Shown piece by piece: positions 1 through 9,015 of a stretch of 42,091 nucleotides of DNA. The notes below the pieces were generated by a model that saw only the letters and a list, made by a program, of their open reading frames with translations, ran no database searches and was not told the origin of the DNA. How positions within the stretch are numbered: the first letter of the stretch is position 1; every line of letters begins with the position of its first letter. Source of the DNA: an uncultured Bacteroidales bacterium (GTDB lineage: Bacteria; Bacteroidota; Bacteroidia; Bacteroidales; F082); the NCBI GenBank assembly GCA_937896895.1, contig CALBNV010000044.1:1-42091 (forward strand), written 5' to 3'. Position numbers and translations under genes: made by a program.

Positions 1-2
1 CG

Positions 3-719
3 AGCGACTGGCACATCGGTGACTCCGCTTGCTTGATGGATGACATCCGGAAAAAAATCGAGTATATCCGCGAAACGCCGAATGCATTCTTGATTTGTAA
101 CGGAGACCTTATCAACAACGCAACGAAGACGAGCGTTTCCGACTCCTACGCGGAAAAAATTCCACCGATGGAGCAATTGAAAACCATTTGCGAATTACTC
201 GATCCAATCAAAGAAAAAATTCTCATGATTACGCAAGGAAATCACGAAGCAAGAACCTACCGCACCGATGGAATTGATTTGACGGGCGTGGCTGCGCAAC
301 AACTCGGACTCTCCGACATTTATTGCCGGGAGGGCGGACTCCTCTTTCTCCGGTTTGGAAATTGCGGAGGGAATCGGCACAATCTTCCCGCTTGCTATAT
401 CATTTATTCCACGCACGGAAGCGGTGGAGGAAGAAAAGAAGGTGCGAAAGCAATCCGGCTCGCGGATATGGCGAGCATTGTAGACGCGGACATTTACATC
501 CATTCGCACACGCATCTTCCCATCATCATGAAGCAATCGTTTTACCGAACGTCCTTGACAAACAGTTCCGTGGAAAAGGTCACGAAGTTGTTTGTCAACA
601 CCGAGGCACAACTCGACTACGGTGGATATGGTCAAACGTTTGAGTTCAAACCGTCAAGCACCCATTCCCCGGTCATATACCTAAATGGACGAAAGAAAGA
701 ATTCTCTGCAAAACTGTGA
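3..719 (+). CDS. Metallophosphoesterase, 5' partial
   Basis: Calcineurin-like phosphoesterase missing its first codons, because the open frame runs off the left edge. All metal-binding motifs are visible in order: SDWHIGD at the edge (DxH), NGDLIN, QGNHEA, STHG and HSHTH. The family hydrolyses phosphoesters with a two-metal centre; the substrate here is unknown. A methionine codon at 33 lies inside the domain after the first metal motif, so it cannot be the true start. Phage genomes often carry such a gene next to the terminase. It ends just before the next ribosome site. Family assignment is firm, biological role is not. Confidence 0.88.
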   Translation, partial: SDWHIGDSACLMDDIRKKIEYIRETPNAFLICNGDLINNATKTSVSDSYAEKIPPMEQLKTICELLDPIKEKILMITQGNHEARTYRTDGIDLTGVAAQQLGLSDIYCREGGLLFLRFGNCGGNRHNLPACYIIYSTHGSGGGRKEGAKAIRLADMASIVDADIYIHSHTHLPIIMKQSFYRTSLTNSSVEKVTKLFVNTEAQLDYGGYGQTFEFKPSSTHSPVIYLNGRKKEFSAKL

Positions 720-730
720 GGGGTGAAAAA

Positions 731-1039
731 ATGGCTCGTCGTGAAGAATTGCTCCAAGTGTTCAAAGACATCGACGAAGGAAAGCGTTCGCTTGTCATCA
801 ATCTGATCGACGACGTGGTCTACATGGAAGAGCGCCTCGAAGAACTTCGGAAACTTCCCTTCGTGGTGGTTCATCCAACCGACCCAACAAAGCAACGACC
901 GACCGCGGGTGCGAAACTCTATAAAGAGACTTTGCAACAGTACAACAATGCGATTAAACTTCTTTGCTCCGTTCTCAATAAGAATGAGGGCGAAGAAGAT
1001 TCCCCGCTTCGGGCATATATGAAAAGGTTCTCAACATGA
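731..1039 (+). CDS. P27-like terminase small subunit candidate
   Basis: A 102-residue, charged, helical protein whose stop overlaps the large-terminase start (ATGA). I chose ATG 731 rather than GTG 716 because GAGGGGTG lies at a normal distance before it. The middle segment (LPFVVVHPTDP, then QRPTAGAKLY) resembles small proteins of P27 type that sit directly before large terminases and help recognise packaging sites. A second, HTH-type small-terminase candidate lies at 39242, so which one starts packaging is open. The position strongly supports a packaging role; the sequence match is from memory. Confidence 0.6.
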   Translation: MARREELLQVFKDIDEGKRSLVINLIDDVVYMEERLEELRKLPFVVVHPTDPTKQRPTAGAKLYKETLQQYNNAIKLLCSVLNKNEGEEDSPLRAYMKRFST

Positions 1040-2718
1040 TTGTTCAAACGAACGGCTTTCTTGAAGAATACCACTCCAAATGCAAGTCCGGTGAAATCGT
1101 CATCGGTGCCGAATTGATGATGGAACTCGACCGTCTGATCTCCGACATGGAAAGTGATGAATATCTCTATGACACGCGAGACGCCGACCGACGCATTGAT
1201 TTCATTGAGAATTGTGTACGCTTGACGAAATCTCCGTTCTATGGTAAGCCGATGACGCTTTTGCTCTTTCAAAAGGCATTTATCTCGGCGCTTTACGGTT
1301 TCAAACTTGCCGATGATAAGGTTGACCGCTTCCAACGGGCTTTGTTCTTAATCGCCCGGAAGAACGGAAAGAGTGAACTTTGTTCCGCTCTCCTTCTCAC
1401 GGAAATGATTATTGGAGGAAGCGGCCTTGACATCGTTTGCTCCTCCAACGACGACAACCAAGCGTCAATCCTCACGGATGCGGTGGACACGATGCGTCTG
1501 ATGATTGACCCCGAGCAAATTGACACTTGGAGAAATCAAAAGAACATCCGTTGTCTTTTAAACGACAACAAGATTTTCAAACTCTCCGACCGGACGAGAA
1601 ACAAGGAAGGTCGGAACATCGACATCGCGGTGATTGACGAGGTTCACGAGATGAAAGACAACGTCATCGTGAAATCCATCGAGCAATCGCAGTCGTTGAA
1701 GGTAACACCTAAACTCATTCTGATCACGACCGAGGGTTTCGTCAATGACGGATTCCTCGACAAGGAACTCATCCGCGCCCGCGGTGTAATCCGTGGGGAA
1801 ATCAACGATCTTTCGTCCCGCCGATATCTCCCGTGGCTCTACACGCAAGATAGCGAAACGGACGTGTGGAACGGTTCCCGATACAATAAACTTTGGGAAA
1901 AATCAAATCCTACGCTCGGTATTGTGAAACAGTTCACATACTTGGAGCAACAAGTGGACATCGCTAAAACAAGCAAAGCAGACCGCGCGTTTGTTTTGGC
2001 GAAGGATTTCAACATCAAGCAAAGCAATTCCGAGGCGTGGCTCATGCGCGAGGATTACGAGTACACGGAAGTTTTCGATCTCGAAGAATTCCGCGACGCT
2101 CTTTGTTTGGGCGCCGTGGATATAGCGGAGACAACGGACTTGTCGTGTGCGAAAGTTCTGCTTATGAAGCCGGGCGATTCTCGGAAATATGTTCATTCAA
2201 AGTATTTCATTCCGGAAGGAAAACTCGACCGAAGCGACGACCGCACGGCGGGGGCGAAATACCCCGAGTGGGCGGGTGCTGGGATGGTCAAGATTTGCCC
2301 GGGCAACTATACAGACGTTTCAATCGTCGCCGATTGGTTCTACGAACTATACAAGGACTACGGCTTGCGACCTTACAAAGTCGGCTACGACGTGAGGTTT
2401 GCGACCGACTTCTTGAAACGCATGGATATGTACGGCTTTGATTGTGAAATGGTCTATCAGCGTCCGGAAATCATGAATCAGCCGATGAAGATGGTTGAAG
2501 CCGACTTGAAAAGTCAGTTAATTGTCGGAAACAGTGAAATCGACAAATGGTGCTTTGGAAATACGGCAATCAAAATTGATGGACAAGGAAACGGTCTCGC
2601 GGTCAAGATCGATAATCAAATGTCGCGCAAGATAGATGGCGCGGTGACTACAATAATTCTCTATGAAATTTTCCGTCGATACCGGACGGACTTTCTTGAA
2701 AACTTGGGTGGGAGGTAA
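1036..2718 (+). CDS. terL: Terminase large subunit (TerL)
   Basis: The 560-residue packaging motor pumps DNA into the prohead and cuts concatemers. The ATPase half shows a degenerate Walker A (ARKNGKSE, about residue 110), Walker B with catalytic glutamate (AVIDEVHE, about residue 200) and a coupling motif (LILITTEG). The C-terminal nuclease half shows acidic residues in AVDIAETTD and GYDVRFATD. Length and motif order fit the Terminase_1 (HK97/lambda-like) family. It is translationally coupled to the upstream gene and followed after 6 nt by the portal gene. Confidence 0.96.
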   Translation: MIVQTNGFLEEYHSKCKSGEIVIGAELMMELDRLISDMESDEYLYDTRDADRRIDFIENCVRLTKSPFYGKPMTLLLFQKAFISALYGFKLADDKVDRFQRALFLIARKNGKSELCSALLLTEMIIGGSGLDIVCSSNDDNQASILTDAVDTMRLMIDPEQIDTWRNQKNIRCLLNDNKIFKLSDRTRNKEGRNIDIAVIDEVHEMKDNVIVKSIEQSQSLKVTPKLILITTEGFVNDGFLDKELIRARGVIRGEINDLSSRRYLPWLYTQDSETDVWNGSRYNKLWEKSNPTLGIVKQFTYLEQQVDIAKTSKADRAFVLAKDFNIKQSNSEAWLMREDYEYTEVFDLEEFRDALCLGAVDIAETTDLSCAKVLLMKPGDSRKYVHSKYFIPEGKLDRSDDRTAGAKYPEWAGAGMVKICPGNYTDVSIVADWFYELYKDYGLRPYKVGYDVRFATDFLKRMDMYGFDCEMVYQRPEIMNQPMKMVEADLKSQLIVGNSEIDKWCFGNTAIKIDGQGNGLAVKIDNQMSRKIDGAVTTIILYEIFRRYRTDFLENLGGR

Positions 2719-2724
2719 AAACGA

Positions 2725-3939
2725 ATGGGGCTTTTCAGTTGGATCGGAAAGAAACGTGAAAACTTGAAATATGCAAAAATGCTGAATGGCTACACGCCTA
2801 TTTTCTCGCAGTTCGGACAGAACATCTACGCGAGCGACGTAGTGCAGCAAGCCGTCAATTGCATCGTCCGGGAAACGAAGAAACTGACCCCCAAGCATAT
2901 CCGCAAGAACGGAAACAAGACGGAGTCCGTGGCGGGAAACATTCAGGACGTTCTCTCTCGACCGAACGAATTGATGACCACGACGGACTTTATCGAAAAA
3001 GTTGTGTGGCAGTTGTTTTTCAACTACAACGCGTTTGTTCTTCCGACGTGGGAAGGAAACACGCTGACCGGGCTTTATCCGTTACAACCCGTTCAAGTTG
3101 AGTTTCTGCAAGATGCGAGTGGCGAATACTTCGTCAAGATGAAGTTTGCCAACCGATACGAAGGAACGGTCAAATATTCTGATCTCATACATATCCGATA
3201 CAATTATTCGGTCAATGAGTTCATGGGTGGAAATGAAATGGGTCAGCCCGATCATTCGGCGTTGCTTAAATCGCTCGAACTGAACAACACCCTCCTCCAA
3301 GGCGTTGGGAAAGCGCTCAAATCGTCTTTTGCGATCAACGGCGTTGTGAAATACAACACTCTGATTGACGGTGCAAAGACCGAGGCGGCCCTTAACGAGT
3401 TGACCGAGGCGCTGAAACGGAATGAGAGCGGGTTCATGCCTCTTGATTTGAAAGGCGAGTTCATTCCGTTCAACCGTCAAATTCAGATGGTTGATGACCG
3501 AACGCTCAAATTCATCGACGAGAAAATTCTTCGTCACTTCGGTGTTCCTCTCCCCATCCTTACGGGAGATTACACCAAAGCGCAGTACGAAGCGTTCTAT
3601 CAGAAGACCATTGAACCGCTTGTCGTGTCTCTTAATCAGGCATTTACTCGGGCAATCTTCTCGAAGCGAGAGCAGTCGGGCTTTGGTAACGAGATAATTT
3701 TCTATCACGACAAACTCTCGTTTATGACGATGAACGAGACAATCCAATACATCACCATCGCCGCAAACGTCGGCGCTATCACAATCAACGAAATTCGTTC
3801 CGCGATGGGCTTCAATCCGGTTGACGATGACGAGATCGGAAACACGCTCGTTATGTCCAAGAACTATGGCTCGGTTCAATCCGTCAAGGATATGGATTTG
3901 AACAATCAAAACAATGGGGGAACAAACAATGCCGAATGA
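2725..3939 (+). CDS. Portal protein, HK97 family
   Basis: A 404-residue protein that forms the dodecameric ring at the unique head vertex, through which DNA passes and to which the tail is attached. The amino end (MGLFSWIGKK) and the internal LLQGVGKALKSS, FNRQIQMVDDRTL and HFGVPLPILTGDY segments are typical of HK97-type portals. GGGAGGT precedes ATG 2725. Length fits the family. The Asn/Gly-rich C-terminal tail overlaps the next gene's ribosome site. Confidence 0.95.
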   Translation: MGLFSWIGKKRENLKYAKMLNGYTPIFSQFGQNIYASDVVQQAVNCIVRETKKLTPKHIRKNGNKTESVAGNIQDVLSRPNELMTTTDFIEKVVWQLFFNYNAFVLPTWEGNTLTGLYPLQPVQVEFLQDASGEYFVKMKFANRYEGTVKYSDLIHIRYNYSVNEFMGGNEMGQPDHSALLKSLELNNTLLQGVGKALKSSFAINGVVKYNTLIDGAKTEAALNELTEALKRNESGFMPLDLKGEFIPFNRQIQMVDDRTLKFIDEKILRHFGVPLPILTGDYTKAQYEAFYQKTIEPLVVSLNQAFTRAIFSKREQSGFGNEIIFYHDKLSFMTMNETIQYITIAANVGAITINEIRSAMGFNPVDDDEIGNTLVMSKNYGSVQSVKDMDLNNQNNGGTNNAE

Positions 3940-4441
3940 AAATCCTAAATCCACAATCGCAAAGTATTTGGCGAAAATCGCGGGACACGATGTGACGGTT
4001 CCCGCAAATCCGAAATCGCTCAATGCTCGGCTGCTCAAGGAAATAGTCGAACATCAGGAAGCACAATCCAACATCGGACGGTATCTCTCGACTTGGGATT
4101 GTACGACCGGATTGCCGGGAACGAACCCGCAGACAAATCCTTACGCCTTCGTCACGGGTGATTACTTCGTGGTTTCTAAAATCGCGGAGCAGGGTGGTAC
4201 GAATTATATGCCGAGTGGTTCTTCCTATGACAGAACGGCTTCGACCACCGTTGACGCTTCCGATGTCGCCGTTGCGGATATGTACCGATACGACGGAACC
4301 TCGTGGGAACGACTCGATTTCCATTTGGCGGTTGCGAGTAAACTCGACGCGAATGCCGTTACTCACGAAACTTGGACGTTCACTCTTGAGGATGACACGA
4401 CGGTCACGAAAGAGGTGGTTTTGTGGACTTCGCAGAATTGA
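3929..4441 (+). CDS. Head-fibre-like structural protein
   Basis: 170 residues. I place the start at ATG 3929, preceded by GGGGGA, although ATG 3914 is in the same frame. The amino half is helical (IAKYLAKIAG, ARLLKEIVEH), followed by WDCTTGLPGTNP and a beta-rich part with VADMYRYDGTSWER. This style of repeat-poor, glycine/threonine-rich sequence is common in phage fibre and decoration proteins. Sitting between portal and protease suggests a capsid-borne rather than tail-borne fibre. It overlaps the following DUF6273 gene by 19 nt, so the two are probably made together. Function is inferred from context. Confidence 0.55.
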   Translation: MPNENPKSTIAKYLAKIAGHDVTVPANPKSLNARLLKEIVEHQEAQSNIGRYLSTWDCTTGLPGTNPQTNPYAFVTGDYFVVSKIAEQGGTNYMPSGSSYDRTASTTVDASDVAVADMYRYDGTSWERLDFHLAVASKLDANAVTHETWTFTLEDDTTVTKEVVLWTSQN

Positions 4442-5217
4442 AAGAACTTCTAATTCCCGAAGGCAAAGTGAAGAAGATTGAAGCGAACGGCAAAATATTG
4501 TGGCAAGCGATATCGCTGAAGCCCGTCATGGCAGACAACGATTGGTTTGACATCTTTGAGGCTTTCAAGAGCGGTAACGCTCCTGCCACTTGGCAAGTCG
4601 GTGACACGAAGTCGTTGACTCTTACAGATAACACGACCTATACGATTCGTCTTTGTGACAAGCAAGCAGGACGGTATCAGTATTCCAACGGAAGTGGATC
4701 AAGCAAGGTGGTCTTTGAGTTCGTTGAACTCGTAAAAGTCGGTTCTACAAATCGTTTCAAAATGAATGTGTCAAACATAAACACGGGCGGTTGGAAGAAT
4801 TGCTATATGCGCGGAACGAATATTCCGAGTATCGAGGCGCTTCTCCCGGACGATATGCTTGCGGCTATCAGCGAAGTGAACGTGCTTTCCGGCACGGGTA
4901 GCGGTACTACGAGCGGCACTTCTTCGAGTGCGAACAAACTGTTCATTCCCGCAGAAATGGAAATGTTCTCGTCGGGGTTTTACTCTATCGGCGACGCGGA
5001 ATGTCCGCTCGGTCAGTTCGACTACTACAAGGCGCACAACACGGACGCAGACAGAATTAAGAGCGATGTCGGAACTACGAGTGCTTTCTCTTATTTCCTC
5101 CGTTCGCCAAGGTCGGGTCATTCCCAATACTTCTGCTCCGTCACAAAAGACGGCGGTGACTACAACAACGCCTACGCCGACTACCCGCGTGCCGTCTCCC
5201 CCTGCTTTGCGATTTAA
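4423..5217 (+). CDS. Structural protein with C-terminal DUF6273 (lectin-like) domain
   Basis: 264 residues, GTG start preceded by AGAGGTGG. A short N-terminal module (IPEGKVKKIEANGKILW) resembles anchoring modules of phage structural proteins. The rest ends in the DUF6273 signature FLRSPRSGHS ... RAVSPCFAI, a C-type-lectin-like fold found in variable receptor-binding proteins of gut phages and in targets of diversity-generating retroelements. Nine successive codons at 5158-5184 are all GAC, TAC, AAC or GCC, the expected outcome of adenine mutagenesis of AAC codons. Its place between portal and protease suggests display on the head. No reverse transcriptase is present in this window. Confidence 0.7.
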   Translation: MDFAELKELLIPEGKVKKIEANGKILWQAISLKPVMADNDWFDIFEAFKSGNAPATWQVGDTKSLTLTDNTTYTIRLCDKQAGRYQYSNGSGSSKVVFEFVELVKVGSTNRFKMNVSNINTGGWKNCYMRGTNIPSIEALLPDDMLAAISEVNVLSGTGSGTTSGTSSSANKLFIPAEMEMFSSGFYSIGDAECPLGQFDYYKAHNTDADRIKSDVGTTSAFSYFLRSPRSGHSQYFCSVTKDGGDYNNAYADYPRAVSPCFAI

Positions 5218-5235
5218 GAAATGAGGTGAAAACAA

Positions 5236-5904
5236 ATGTCTAAAAGAAAACATTCGGGCGAGGAACTGATCACTCGTGCATATACGGCAACGTTCCGCGC
5301 ATCCGAAGATGAAAAAGAACGCGGTGTAATTGAAGGAACTCCTATCGTATTCAATCAGGCAACCAAAATCGCGGATTGGTGCGGAGAGTTTACCGAGATT
5401 ATCGACCGGGACGCTCTGAAAAATGCCGATATGAAAGACGTGCGTTTGTTCGTCAATCATGACATCAACAAAATCGCGCTTGCGAGAAGCAAGAACGGAA
5501 ACGAAAACTCGACTATGAGTTTCACAATTGATGACGAGGGTCTCCACATGAGAGCAATCCTCGACGTCGACAACAATTCCGAAGCAAGAGCGCTTTATTC
5601 GGCAATTCAGCGCGGGGACATGGACGGAATGTCGTTTATGTTCCGAATCAAAACACAGGAGTGGAAAGACATCGACACCGACACTCCCACTCGTGTCATC
5701 AAAGAGATTTCTATCGTTCACGAGGTGAGCGTGGTCAACTTCCCCGCATATCCTCAAACGTCTGTAAACGCGCGAGCGTCGGGGGAAACCGACTACTCTC
5801 CTCTTGAGGAAGCAAGGGAAGCGCACGCGAAGGAAATCGCACAGGCAGAAAACGAGCGTTTGGAAATAGAAAAACTCAAAATTCAAACTTTACTCAATCT
5901 TTAA
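5236..5904 (+). CDS. Prohead maturation protease, HK97 gp4 family
   Basis: 222 residues. This serine protease is packed in the prohead and removes the capsid delta domain. The catalytic-type residues are visible as FVNHD (His, about residue 75) and DGMSFMF (Ser, about residue 136). The family segment VVNFPAYPQTSV follows near residue 173. The last 35 residues are a Glu/Lys helix likely used for assembly. It lies directly before the capsid gene, the usual order. AGGTG precedes ATG 5236. Confidence 0.93.
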   Translation: MSKRKHSGEELITRAYTATFRASEDEKERGVIEGTPIVFNQATKIADWCGEFTEIIDRDALKNADMKDVRLFVNHDINKIALARSKNGNENSTMSFTIDDEGLHMRAILDVDNNSEARALYSAIQRGDMDGMSFMFRIKTQEWKDIDTDTPTRVIKEISIVHEVSVVNFPAYPQTSVNARASGETDYSPLEEAREAHAKEIAQAENERLEIEKLKIQTLLNL

Positions 5905-5917
5905 GGAGGAAAAACAA

Positions 5918-7276
5918 ATGAAAGAATTTCTCAAGAAACTCATCGCCTCGAAGAAGGCGGAACTCGCAAAGCAGACCGAGCGCATGAAGGCGTCCACCGA
6001 CGTCAACGAAGTCCGCGCTCTCGGCGAAACCCTCATCGCTCTCCGTGACGAAATCACCGACGCGGAAGCACAGTTGAAAGCCCTCGAAGACGACAACGGC
6101 TCCGATGGTGGCGAAGGCGGTCAGGCAAGTGGCAATCCCGCGGATGGCGAAGGTCGTTCTTCCGCTATGGGCGCTCGTGGCGGTCTCAATCCCCTCGGCA
6201 CCTACGGCATGAACGGCGCTCCCGCAAAGAGAAGCGAGCAGAACGACGATCCCCGCGCAACGATGGAGTATCGTCAGGCGTTCATGAATTACGTCCGCAC
6301 GGGCGCGATGTCCAACGTTCTTCAGCATCGCAACAATGATCAGAACGAGTCCGGCGACCTCGGCGTTCTTCTCCCGACGACCGTTGTTCAGGAGATCATC
6401 AAGGACACCGAAAAGGTGTACGGTCAGTTGTACTCCAAGGTCAAGAAGACCAACATCAAGGGTGGCGTGAAGTACCCCGTCGGTTCCTTCTCTGCGACCT
6501 TCCACCGCATCGGTGAGAACGGCGCTCCTACCGACAGACAGAACCCCGGTTCCGTTTCGTCTTACATCGAGTTCACCTACAAACTCGGTGAAGTCCGCAT
6601 CGCACAGACGCTCCTTGCAAATGTGCTTTCCGTTCCCGTCTTCGAGGCAGAACTCGCAAAGACTATCGTCGAGGCATACGTCAAGGCGATGGATGTCGAA
6701 ATCCTCACGGGTGGCGACAGTACCCTTGCTCCCACCGAGTATCAGAATCAGATGGAAGGCATCCTGACCGAAGCGAACAAGGTTTCCGGTTCTCGCATCC
6801 CCGCGGGCAACATCATCACCTTCACCGAGGAGGATATGGAGGATTGGAAGTCGTGGCAGACCAAACTCTTCGCGAAGATTCCTCTCTCCATGAGAGCGCT
6901 TCGTCCCGAGTTTGTCATGACCTCCAACACCTACGAGGCGAACATCAAGACGCTTCACGACGACAACAACCGTCCTCTGTGGGCAGAGACCTACAATCCC
7001 GTTGACGGTGCCGAGAGAGCAACCTTCAAGGGCCGCGAGGTTCTGTTCGTCGAGGAAGGAAACGGCATCGAAAACTTCGATGACGCCGACGCGGGCGAAT
7101 ACTTCGGTATCTATTGGGTACCCGAGAAAGCATACGCCATCAACACCAACCTCGAATTCGCCGTCAAGCGCTATTTCGACGAGGAGAAACTTCAGTACGT
7201 TGACCGCGCCGTTGTTATCAACGACGGTAAGGTTCTCGACGCCAAGTACATTTGGCTGCTGAAAAAGGGCGAATAA
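5918..7276 (+). CDS. Major capsid protein, HK97 fold
   Basis: 452 residues. Residues 1-60 form a charged coiled coil, the scaffolding delta domain removed by the neighbouring protease, followed by a Gly/Ser/Ala-rich linker. The core contains GVLLPTTVVQEIIKD, GVKYPVGSF and a conserved late segment with FGIYWVPEKAYAI, typical of HK97-type capsid proteins. A perfect AAGGAGG precedes ATG 5918, and the codon choice is strongly biased, as expected for a highly expressed gene. A long antisense frame opposite it is only a mirror of this bias. Confidence 0.95.
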   Translation: MKEFLKKLIASKKAELAKQTERMKASTDVNEVRALGETLIALRDEITDAEAQLKALEDDNGSDGGEGGQASGNPADGEGRSSAMGARGGLNPLGTYGMNGAPAKRSEQNDDPRATMEYRQAFMNYVRTGAMSNVLQHRNNDQNESGDLGVLLPTTVVQEIIKDTEKVYGQLYSKVKKTNIKGGVKYPVGSFSATFHRIGENGAPTDRQNPGSVSSYIEFTYKLGEVRIAQTLLANVLSVPVFEAELAKTIVEAYVKAMDVEILTGGDSTLAPTEYQNQMEGILTEANKVSGSRIPAGNIITFTEEDMEDWKSWQTKLFAKIPLSMRALRPEFVMTSNTYEANIKTLHDDNNRPLWAETYNPVDGAERATFKGREVLFVEEGNGIENFDDADAGEYFGIYWVPEKAYAINTNLEFAVKRYFDEEKLQYVDRAVVINDGKVLDAKYIWLLKKGE

Positions 7277-7312
7277 TTCAACGACGCAATTCACGGAAAG
7301 GAGTCACAAGAC

Positions 7313-7573
7313 ATGACCGAAGCACAACTTCTTGAAAAAGTCAAATCGGCTCTTGGTGTTACGGGTAACTATCAAGACGCGACCTTGACGGAATACATCC
7401 ACGAGGTCAAGGAGTTTCTCGCCGACGCGGGAGTTTCTGCGACCGTCTTGGCAAGTGACTCCGTTTCCGGAATCGTTGCTCGTGGAGTTTCCGACTTGTG
7501 GAATTATGGAGCAGGGGGAGACCTTTCCCCCTACTTCATGAAAAGAGCGACACAACTCGCGCTGAAGGGGTGA
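7313..7573 (+). CDS. Head-tail connector, gp6-like
   Basis: 86 residues, mostly helical, beginning TEAQLLEKVKSALGV and ending with FMKRATQLALKG. Size, helical pattern and position directly after the capsid gene match the HK97 gp6-type adaptor that forms a ring below the portal. AAAGGAG lies just before ATG 7313. Identification rests on position and general pattern. Confidence 0.8.
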   Translation: MTEAQLLEKVKSALGVTGNYQDATLTEYIHEVKEFLADAGVSATVLASDSVSGIVARGVSDLWNYGAGGDLSPYFMKRATQLALKG

Positions 7574-7577
7574 TCTG

Positions 7578-8198
7578 ATGAGTGAGTTTCGACCGTCTCT
7601 CCCGTTCAGCGTTCCGGCGTTTATCATCCCGGCGGTTTACGAGAAGGTCAACGGCGTCTCCGTCAAGAAAGATTTTTACAGTTTGAAAATCTCCGTTCTT
7701 GACGGGGTGCGTCTTATTACCGTCTCGAAAAATGGCGCTCAAAACACCGACACGCTTTGGGTCAAGACGAAGTACCGCTCTCCCGGTTCGGAGACATGGA
7801 CGGAAGGAGTCAGCCGTTCCATTACGGGCGAATACCGCTCGACCTATTCTACGGTGGGTATCACCTATTGGGTAGGACTTTATGAAAACAACACCGCGAC
7901 CGATCCTTTATGCGAAGTAATCGCAAGCGACGGTCAAGTGCTTGACACCGCATCCGACAACTACGTTTTCGTTTCGGCGAAATCATACGGAGGTACCGAA
8001 CGGATTGTCAATGACAAATATGTCATTGTTGACACCCTTTCCGTTGAAACGTGGTACCGCCCCGATCTGACGAGCGAGAAACTTCTCCGCTTGCTCGACG
8101 ACGGAAGCGTGTGGGAAATCATCAATACACCCGAGGACATCAACCGCCGTCACCAATGGCTCGTTTTCAAAGTCCAACGGTATAAGGGGAAAGCGTAA
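7578..8198 (+). CDS. Head-closure / head-tail joining protein with internal insertion
   Basis: 206 residues. The first ~33 residues (PAFIIPAVYEKVNGV) and residues ~128-206 (SAKSYGGTE, VETWYRPDL, INTPEDINRRHQW) match the short head-closure proteins that seal the portal channel and receive the tail. Those relatives are usually about half this length. The extra ~90 residues between (about 34-127, with a beta-rich stretch including YWVGLYENN) look like an inserted Ig-like or decoration domain. The stop overlaps the next start (TAATG). Confidence 0.75.
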   Translation: MSEFRPSLPFSVPAFIIPAVYEKVNGVSVKKDFYSLKISVLDGVRLITVSKNGAQNTDTLWVKTKYRSPGSETWTEGVSRSITGEYRSTYSTVGITYWVGLYENNTATDPLCEVIASDGQVLDTASDNYVFVSAKSYGGTERIVNDKYVIVDTLSVETWYRPDLTSEKLLRLLDDGSVWEIINTPEDINRRHQWLVFKVQRYKGKA

Positions 8199-8653
8199 TG
8201 GCAAAAGGTAAGTTTTCAAAGAAGGGAAATTTCATTGAGTTCTATGGAACGGCGGAACTACTCAATAAAATTGAGCAAGCCGGGAAAAACGTAAACAAGG
8301 CGGTTGAAAAATCCCTTCTTGAAAGTGCCGAACTCCCGAAGAAACAGATGCTTGATTTCATCCGGCAGCACAAAGATACGGGTGTCACGGAGGGTTCCTT
8401 CGTGGAAGCAACCATCAAGTGGAAGGGTGAAAAGGTCACTCTGAAGATGGGTTTCGATATTGAACACGGCGGTCTTCCCGCTCTGTTTCTCGACATTGGA
8501 ACACCTTCTCACTCGGGACGAAAAGGAACGGGCGTTGTGAAAGGTTTGACTCCGACGTTCTTTATCTATTACGCAATCGAAAACAACGCCGAAGCAATCC
8601 GGCAGAAACAACTTGAAGTTCTTAACGAAATTTTGAAGGAGTTGAAAGAATAA
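8198..8653 (+). CDS. HK97 gp10-like tail completion protein
   Basis: 151 residues. The N-terminal helical region (AELLNKIEQAGKNVNKAVEK) is followed by a beta-rich core with GGLPALFLDIGTP and a histidine/glycine loop, as in HK97 gp10-like neck proteins. It sits between the head-closure and tail-terminator genes, as expected. Both ends overlap neighbours (TAATG), so it is translated by coupling. Confidence 0.8.
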   Translation: MAKGKFSKKGNFIEFYGTAELLNKIEQAGKNVNKAVEKSLLESAELPKKQMLDFIRQHKDTGVTEGSFVEATIKWKGEKVTLKMGFDIEHGGLPALFLDIGTPSHSGRKGTGVVKGLTPTFFIYYAIENNAEAIRQKQLEVLNEILKELKE

Positions 8654-8997
8654 TGTGGAGTAAACTTGAACCGATTTTTCAGGCAATCGGACTTGACTAT
8701 TCTCGACAAGGTTCGTATGAATCTTCGGAGGATTATCCGAGTTCTTTCTTCACATTCTTCAATTTTGACACGCCTGAAAGCGGGTTCTTCGACAACGTGG
8801 CAAATCGCGCCGTGTGGTTTTGGCAGATTTACTATTATACGAATGACCCCGCGACCCTCTACACTCAACTGGATGATTTTATCGCCCGCGCGAAAGCGGT
8901 CGGCTTCATCGTCGAGGGAAGAGGAAACGACATTCCCGCCGACCGTCCCGATTATGTTGGTCGGATGGTGCGGATTAAATTCATCGAAAAATATTAA
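8653..8997 (+). CDS. Tail terminator-like protein
   Basis: 114 residues. It begins WSKLEPIFQAIGLDY and continues with an aromatic-rich beta region (RAVWFWQIYYY) and a final VRIKFIEKY strand. This alpha/beta pattern and the location just before the tail tube gene fit the protein that caps the finished tail tube and joins it to the head. Assignment is mainly by gene order. Confidence 0.7.
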   Translation: MWSKLEPIFQAIGLDYSRQGSYESSEDYPSSFFTFFNFDTPESGFFDNVANRAVWFWQIYYYTNDPATLYTQLDDFIARAKAVGFIVEGRGNDIPADRPDYVGRMVRIKFIEKY

Positions 8998-9015
8998 ACA
9001 AAGGAGATTACAACA

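Noticed and set aside
5894..7294. 466-residue antisense frame opposite the major capsid gene
   Set aside because: It mirrors the strong codon bias of the capsid gene, has low-complexity hydrophobic sequence, and lacks a ribosome site and recognisable domains.
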